Below, piece after piece: positions 59,774 to 64,000 of a DNA stretch of 64,000 nucleotides. Each line of letters begins with the position of its first letter. Position 1 is the first letter of the stretch. The DNA comes from DATBLY01 sp963705545 (GTDB lineage: Bacteria; Actinomycetota; UBA4738; HRBIN12), in contig CAVPJX010000001.1 in NCBI GenBank assembly GCA_963705545.1, positions 1,612,001-1,676,000 on the forward strand, written 5' to 3'. The translations under genes were made by a program, and so were the position numbers. Under the pieces are notes generated by a model. That model was not told the DNA's origin and searched no databases. It was given only the letters and a program-made list of their open reading frames with translations.

Positions 59774-61135
59774 ATGAGGCGAACGGCCGTGATCGTCGTC
59801 GTGTTCGCGATGGTGCTGGCCGGCGCGGGATGGGCCGCGGCGACCCGCGGGTCCGCTCACCCCGGGCGCACGTCGGCGAGGCCGATGCTCGTCGCGCTCC
59901 AGCCGGGCGTCGAGATCACGCCGCTGCTGAACGCCGGCGACCGCGTCGGCGACGACTTCCAGTACTCGGGCGTCCCGGACGGGATCGGCGTGTACCAGGG
60001 TGGCGACGGCCGGCTCGAGGTGTTCACGAACCACGAGACGTCCTACCTCTGGGGCGACCCCGCATTCGCGCGCGTCTCGCACCTGACGCTCGATCCGTCC
60101 GGCGCCGTGCTCGACGCGAGCTACGTCGTCGACGGCACCGAGGGCTACGAGTACTTCTGCTCGTCGACCCTGGACCTGATCGACGGCCATCCCTGGTACT
60201 TCACGGGCGAGGAGTGGATCGGCACCGCCCGCGGCGGCATCTCGATCGCGATCGACGCGCTGACCGGCGAGGTGATCGAGACGCCGCAGTTCGGCAAGAT
60301 GAACCACGAGAACGTCGTCCCGTTGCACGGTCTCGCCCGCGCGGCCATGTTCCTGTCAGAGGACTCGTTCCGGCTGCGGTCGCAGGCGTACGCGTACTTC
60401 GCCGGCACGTTCGCGGATGCGATCGGGGGGAACGGCCGGTTCGCGGTCTGGGTCCCGGACGATGCGGGCGACGGCGACCCGTCCGCGGACGACATCGCGA
60501 AGGGCGAGCGCCTCGCGGGCCGGTTCGTCACGGTCCCGCACGTCGAGCGCTACACGGGCAAGGAGCTGAACGACGTGTCGGAGGCCCTCGGGGCGTTCAA
60601 CTTCGTCCGGATCGAGGACGCGGCGAACGACCCGGCGGATCCGGGCGTCGTCTACTTCGCGGACACCGGCGCGAACAAGGCCGAGACGAAGAACGGCCGC
60701 CTGTACCGCATGACGATCGACCCGGAGCACCCGCGGCTCGCCACCCTCGAGGTCGTCCTGGACGGCGACGCCGGCGACGACATCGTGAACCCCGACAACC
60801 TCGGGATCAGCGATCGCGCGCTGGTGATCCAGGAGGATCGGAACGACACCGCGTCCGGCTACGCCCGGATCCACGTGCTGGACCTGGAGTCGGGGACGCT
60901 CACCGCGATCGCGCGGCTCGATCCCTCCGCCGGCGCGATCGAGCGCGGCGGCGGCCCGGGGGTCTGGGAGTCGACCGGCGTGGTCGACGTGAGCGGCTTC
61001 TTCGGGCCCGGCAGCTGGCTCGTGAACGTCCAGGCCCACGACACGTCGATCCTGCAACAGGGCATCGACCTGGAGCTCGACTCCGCGAAGGGAGAGCGTG
61101 GTCAGCTGGTGCTGATCCGCATCCCGGGAACCTGA
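59774..61135 (+). CDS. Secreted PhoX-like phosphatase (DUF839)
   Basis: A 453-residue exported protein. Signal peptide: RRTAVIVVVFAMVLAGAGWAAA. The PhoX-like propeller shows GVPDGIGVYQGGDGRLEVFTNHETSYLWGD (near residue 65), DLIDGHPWYFTGEEWIGTARGGIS, QFGKMNHENVVPLHGLARAAMFLSED and VYFADTGANKAETKNGRLYRMTIDPEHP. These regions hold the Ca2+/Fe ligands of PhoX-type alkaline phosphatases. ATG 59774 follows GGGGGAGGGA. It would release phosphate outside the cell; the assignment rests on pattern, not alignment. Confidence 0.85.
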   Translation: MRRTAVIVVVFAMVLAGAGWAAATRGSAHPGRTSARPMLVALQPGVEITPLLNAGDRVGDDFQYSGVPDGIGVYQGGDGRLEVFTNHETSYLWGDPAFARVSHLTLDPSGAVLDASYVVDGTEGYEYFCSSTLDLIDGHPWYFTGEEWIGTARGGISIAIDALTGEVIETPQFGKMNHENVVPLHGLARAAMFLSEDSFRLRSQAYAYFAGTFADAIGGNGRFAVWVPDDAGDGDPSADDIAKGERLAGRFVTVPHVERYTGKELNDVSEALGAFNFVRIEDAANDPADPGVVYFADTGANKAETKNGRLYRMTIDPEHPRLATLEVVLDGDAGDDIVNPDNLGISDRALVIQEDRNDTASGYARIHVLDLESGTLTAIARLDPSAGAIERGGGPGVWESTGVVDVSGFFGPGSWLVNVQAHDTSILQQGIDLELDSAKGERGQLVLIRIPGT

Positions 61136-61140
61136 GTCGA

Positions 61141-61153
61141 GAGGGCTTCCCTC
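61141..61153. terminator. Short hairpin between convergent stops
   Basis: GAGGG-CTT-CCCTC lies between the PhoX stop (61133-61135) and the methyltransferase stop (61152). CTGAG and CTCAG flank it and extend the symmetry. It could serve as a weak bidirectional terminator. No U-tract is present. Confidence 0.35.
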
Positions 61154-61847
61154 AGCCGGTCGATCGGGACCGGCACAGCAGGTGGTGGTACGCGTAGCCC
61201 TCGTCCCAGGGCCCCTCGCGCTCGTCGACGATCTCGAACCCGGTCGACTCCAGCCAGGACCGCACGCGCTCCATCGAGGGATGGTGATGGTAGTAATCGC
61301 CGCCGGCGTCCTGCCACAGGACCTCACCCTCGACGACGGGGTGCCCCGCCCGGCGCGCAGCCTCGTTCGCCTCTCGGAGCTCGGGGTCCGTGTGGAGCTC
61401 GACCGTCAGGTACAGCGATCCACCCGGATGGAGGGCGTCGCGGAACCGCTCGAGCACGACCGGCCACTCCTCTGGCGGAACGAACTCCATCGCATCGACG
61501 CACATCACGCCGTCGAACGCGTCTCGGTACGGCAGCTCCTGCAGGTCGAGATGATCGGTGGAGACGCCCGGATGCTTCTCGCGCGCGCGTACGAGGTACG
61601 CGCCGGCGTGATCGACGCCGACCACGGATCGGCCGCTCTCCAGGACCATGCCGAAGTACTTCCCCGTGCCGCAGGCCGCATCGAGGACGCGCCCCGCGGG
61701 AGGGAGGCCGTCGAGGAACCGACCGACGAACGACCGGTGGACGTCGCCGATCTCACCCCACCGCTCGTCGAAGTCGTCCGCGAGCGCGTCCTCTTGGGCC
61801 TCGTTGTCACGCCGGACGTCCACGAGCCAGGTTGCGCGATCGACCAC
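61152..61847 (-). CDS. Class I SAM-dependent methyltransferase
   Basis: A 231-residue methyltransferase. Motif I is VLDAACGTGKYFGMVLESG (near residue 54), then VGVDHAGAYLVRAREKHPG, LQELPYRDAFDGVMCVDAMEFVPPEEW and FRDALHPGGSLYLTVEL. The C-terminal part (DYYHHHPSMERVRSWLESTGFEIVDE) has a histidine cluster unusual for the fold. GTG 61847 is the start. It is convergent with the PhoX gene. The substrate is unknown. Confidence 0.88.
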   Translation of the reverse strand: MVDRATWLVDVRRDNEAQEDALADDFDERWGEIGDVHRSFVGRFLDGLPPAGRVLDAACGTGKYFGMVLESGRSVVGVDHAGAYLVRAREKHPGVSTDHLDLQELPYRDAFDGVMCVDAMEFVPPEEWPVVLERFRDALHPGGSLYLTVELHTDPELREANEAARRAGHPVVEGEVLWQDAGGDYYHHHPSMERVRSWLESTGFEIVDEREGPWDEGYAYHHLLCRSRSTG

Positions 61848-61906
61848 GCCGACAGCCGAGCACGTTCCCGACCCGGGCGCAAGGCCGACACGACTAGGCT
61901 CGTCCG

Positions 61907-62860
61907 ATGCAGGCGCGAACGCTCGGATCGAGCGGCCCCTCGGTCGGCGCGATCGGCCTGGGGTGCATGCCGATGAACTGGGCCTACACGGGAGCCGGCG
62001 AGGACGAGGACGTCTCGGTCCGCGTGATCCACCGGGCGCTCGAGCTCGGCATGACGCTGCTCGACACCGCCGACGTCTACGGGCCGTTCGCGAACGAGGA
62101 TCTCGTGGGGAGGGCGATCGCGGACCGGCGCGACCGAGCGGTCCTCGCGACGAAGTCCGGGCTGGTGGTTGGGCCGAACGGTGGGTACCCGCTCCGCAAC
62201 GACGCCCGGCCGGATCACATCCGGACCGCGATCGACGCGTCCCTCCGCCGGCTGCGGACCGACGCGATCGACCTCTACTACCTGCATCGCGTGGACCCCG
62301 AGGTGCCGCTCGAGGAGTCCTGGGGGACGATGGCCGGGCTCGTCACGGACGGGAAGGTGCGGGCGCTGGGCCTGTCGGAGGTGACGACGTCCCAGCTCGA
62401 ACTCGCCGAGGCGATCCACCCGGTCTCCGCCGTCCAGTCCGAGCTCTCGCTCTGGTTCACCGATCGCCTGGCCGACGTCGTGCCCTGGTGCGCGACACAC
62501 GGCGCCGCGTTCGTGCCCTACGCCCCGCTCGGCCGGGGGTTCCTGACGGGGGCGATCGTCGAGGCGCGCACGGACCCCCGCGACTTCCGCTCGACGCTCC
62601 CGCGGTTCGCCGAGGGCGCGGTCGAAGCGAACCGCGCGATCGTGGAACGCCTGCGGATCGTCGCTGAGCGGCACGCAGCCACGCCGTCGCAGGTGGCGCT
62701 CGCGTGGACGCTGGCGCAGGGTCCGCACGTGATCCCGATCCCCGGCACGAGGCGCCTGAACCATCTCGAGGAGAACGCCGGCGCAGCGGCGGTCGCGCTC
62801 ACGGATGCGGACCTGGCCGAGCTCGCCGACCTCCCCGCTGCGACCGGCGATCGGTACTGA
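61907..62860 (+). CDS. Aldo/keto reductase
   Basis: A 317-residue (beta/alpha)8 reductase. The catalytic tetrad is visible: TLLDTADVYGPFANEDLVGRAI (Asp and Tyr), VLATKSGLV (Lys) and YYLHRVDPEVPLEESW (His). The NADPH-binding region near the end reads IPIPGTRRLNHLEENAGAA. ATG 61907 has TAGGCT exactly 6 nt upstream, a model leaderless promoter. It probably reduces aldehydes or ketones with NADPH. Confidence 0.93.
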   Translation: MQARTLGSSGPSVGAIGLGCMPMNWAYTGAGEDEDVSVRVIHRALELGMTLLDTADVYGPFANEDLVGRAIADRRDRAVLATKSGLVVGPNGGYPLRNDARPDHIRTAIDASLRRLRTDAIDLYYLHRVDPEVPLEESWGTMAGLVTDGKVRALGLSEVTTSQLELAEAIHPVSAVQSELSLWFTDRLADVVPWCATHGAAFVPYAPLGRGFLTGAIVEARTDPRDFRSTLPRFAEGAVEANRAIVERLRIVAERHAATPSQVALAWTLAQGPHVIPIPGTRRLNHLEENAGAAAVALTDADLAELADLPAATGDRY

Positions 62861-62958
62861 CGCCGGAGTCTTCACGCCGCGCCGTCTCGGGCTTAGGCAT
62901 ACGGGCGGCCCCCGACGGGTTACACGACCGTGCGAGCCAACGAGGAGGAACGTCGACG

Positions 62959-63369
62959 ATGTCCGACTGGAACCGACAGGTGATCGAGGAGTTCCGCGCG
63001 AACCAGGGTCAGGTCCGAGCCTTCGCCCATCAACCGCTCCTGCTGCTGACGCATCGAGGAGCTCGGACCGGTGCCGAGCGGACGAACCCGCTCGCCTACT
63101 TCCGCGACGGGAACCGCTACGTGGTCGTGGCGTCCAGGGGCGGCGCGCCCACGAACCCCGACTGGTACTACAACCTCAAGACGAACCCCGCGGCCTCGGT
63201 GGAGGTCGGTACCGAGCGATTCGACGTCACGGCCGAGGAGGCCGGACCGGAGGAGCGGCCCCGGCTCTGGGAGCTCATCACGACGAGCAACCCCGCCTTC
63301 AAGGAGTACGAGACGAAGACGAACCGGACGATCCCCGTGCTCGTGCTCCGCCGGCGCGGCGAGGGCTGA
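62959..63369 (+). CDS. Deazaflavin (F420)-dependent nitroreductase-family protein
   Basis: A 136-residue Ddn/DUF385 protein: VIEEFRANQGQVRAFAHQPLLLLTHRGARTGAERTNPLAYFRDGNRYVVVASRGGAPTNPDWYYNLKTNP. The GARTGAERTNPL loop and WYYNLK segment are the F420-binding hallmarks. It resembles the gene at 49020 in the same regions. ATG 62959 follows GAGGAGGAA. The substrate is unknown. Confidence 0.92.
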   Translation: MSDWNRQVIEEFRANQGQVRAFAHQPLLLLTHRGARTGAERTNPLAYFRDGNRYVVVASRGGAPTNPDWYYNLKTNPAASVEVGTERFDVTAEEAGPEERPRLWELITTSNPAFKEYETKTNRTIPVLVLRRRGEG

Positions 63370-63399
63370 GCCGGGTCGGGGGCCCGCGATCTTCCGGTC

Positions 63400-63440
63400 C
63401 TGGGCGGTCGACGACGCCCAGTCCTTCCGTTGAGCGGAAG
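63400..63440 (+). terminator. Two tandem hairpins downstream of the F420 gene
   Basis: CTGGGCG-N8-CGCCCAG (63400-63421) and CTTCCG-TTGAG-CGGAAG (63424-63440) are perfect stems 30-70 nt after the F420 gene stop and ~100 nt before the flavodoxin start. They may terminate the first or structure the leader of the second. No U-tract follows. Confidence 0.4.
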
Positions 63441-63538
63441 CTCGTTCCGCGGGACGGAGGACCCATCCGGACCGGTGCTTCGGACCCTGCGTCCCTCGAG
63501 GCACCGCGCGGACCATGGCGCGTGAGGAGGCGAGGCGG

Positions 63539-64000
63539 ATGAGAGCGTTGGTGGTCTTCGAGTCGTTGTTCGGCAACACGGCGGCGATCGGCGAGGCGAT
63601 CGCGGCGGCGCTCCGCGCGCAGGGGGTGGACGCCGAGGCCGTTCCGGTCGACCGGATCGACCCCGCCACCACGGGCGACGTGGACCTCCTGATCGTCGGC
63701 GGGCCGACGCACGCGCATGGAATGAGTCGCGAGGGCACGCGCAAGGCGGGGGTCAAGGACGAGAAGAACACGTATCCCGAGCCCACGGTGGAGCCGGGGC
63801 TACGGGAGTGGCTCGACCGCGTCCCGTCGGGGAGCGGCCGTGCAGCGGCGGCGTTCGACACGCGGTTCGACAAGCCCGAGTGGTTGACGGGCTCGGCCGC
63901 GAAGGGGATCGAGAAGCGTCTCGGCCACGACGGGTTCCGGCTGGCGACCGAGCCCGAGAGCTTCTTCGTGACGACGGCGAACGCGCTCGAGGACGGCGAG
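63539..64000 (+). CDS. Flavodoxin-domain protein (3' truncated by the window)
   Basis: The first 154 residues are visible. The FMN phosphate loop is VVFESLFGNTAAIGEAIAAAL (residues 5-25), and the later flavin contacts read LLIVGGPTHAHGMS and AAFDTRFDKPEWLTGSAAKGIEKRL. The pattern fits flavodoxins of the protoporphyrinogen-oxidase-like/FldA group. ATG 63539 follows GAGGAGG. It is an electron carrier or a flavin reductase partner; the C-terminus lies beyond the right edge. Confidence 0.88.
   Translation, partial: MRALVVFESLFGNTAAIGEAIAAALRAQGVDAEAVPVDRIDPATTGDVDLLIVGGPTHAHGMSREGTRKAGVKDEKNTYPEPTVEPGLREWLDRVPSGSGRAAAAFDTRFDKPEWLTGSAAKGIEKRLGHDGFRLATEPESFFVTTANALEDGE

Noticed and set aside
1..64000. 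CRISPR arrays, tRNA/rRNA genes, IS elements, integrases, replication origin
   Set aside because: No regular direct-repeat/spacer series, no tRNA-like T-arm or CCA context, no transposase or integrase motifs, and no dnaA-box cluster were seen on reading.

Overview
The window is about 64 kb of uniformly GC-rich, densely packed bacterial chromosome. The gene families point to an Actinomycetota-like, probably uncultivated organism. They include a LytR-CpsA-Psr protein, a mycothiol-type maleylpyruvate-isomerase/DinB protein, three deazaflavin (F420)-dependent nitroreductase-family genes, two LLM-class F420 oxidoreductases, a DrrAB-like exporter and several class III nucleotidyl cyclases. No rRNA, tRNA, CRISPR array, prophage or insertion sequence was seen. 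The phylum is an inference from gene content only.

Layout. 0-8 kb: end of an unknown gene overlapping an LCP gene, a yybP-ykoY (Mn2+) riboswitch with a CaCA-type antiporter, an MrfA/YprA-like helicase, a LOG-family gene, then minus-strand DinB, GNAT and flippase genes. 8.2-8.9 kb: an ArsR operon with a strong promoter/operator and two very small ORFs. 9-16 kb: SRPBCC, GNAT, LLM oxidoreductases, YdeI, and a DrrAB-like exporter divergent from a MarR regulator with a perfect operator palindrome. 16-27 kb: META-domain and membrane proteins, a TolB/RTX secreted protein, an orphan NarL-type histidine kinase, cupin, metallo-beta-lactamase and methyltransferase genes. 27-38.5 kb: a stretch with many single-base frameshifts (methyltransferase, flavin monooxygenase, LuxR-TPR regulator, TolB-like protein, phosphodiesterase, two alpha/beta-hydrolase-cyclase fusions). 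38.6-47.7 kb: DNA polymerase IV, ArsR-VOC, EamA and LysE exporters, AraC, hydrolases, and a pterin dehydratase-VOC fusion. 47.8-55 kb: a MerR-like/cyclase fusion, an F420 enzyme, an MBL hydrolase, a quinone-oxidoreductase-like MDR and a 1188-residue cyclase-AAA-TPR protein. 55-64 kb: a putative HTH/nucleotidyltransferase toxin-antitoxin pair, gene scars, two membrane proteins, lactate dehydrogenase, GNAT, VOC, PhoX, methyltransferase, aldo/keto reductase, a third F420 enzyme and a 3'-truncated flavodoxin.

Two themes run through the window. First, many genes carry a TAnnnT hexamer 6-8 nt upstream of the start codon and have no Shine-Dalgarno sequence, which suggests widespread leaderless transcription; genes inside operons instead carry GGAGG sites or 4-nt overlaps. 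Second, signalling and small-molecule handling dominate: four class III cyclases lie within 21 kb, and many genes encode F420, VOC, GNAT, DinB and methyltransferase proteins.

The frameshifts fall in unrelated neighbouring genes that otherwise keep coherent protein sequence, often in short homopolymers. I read them as assembly or base-calling errors more than biological decay, and have marked the affected genes.
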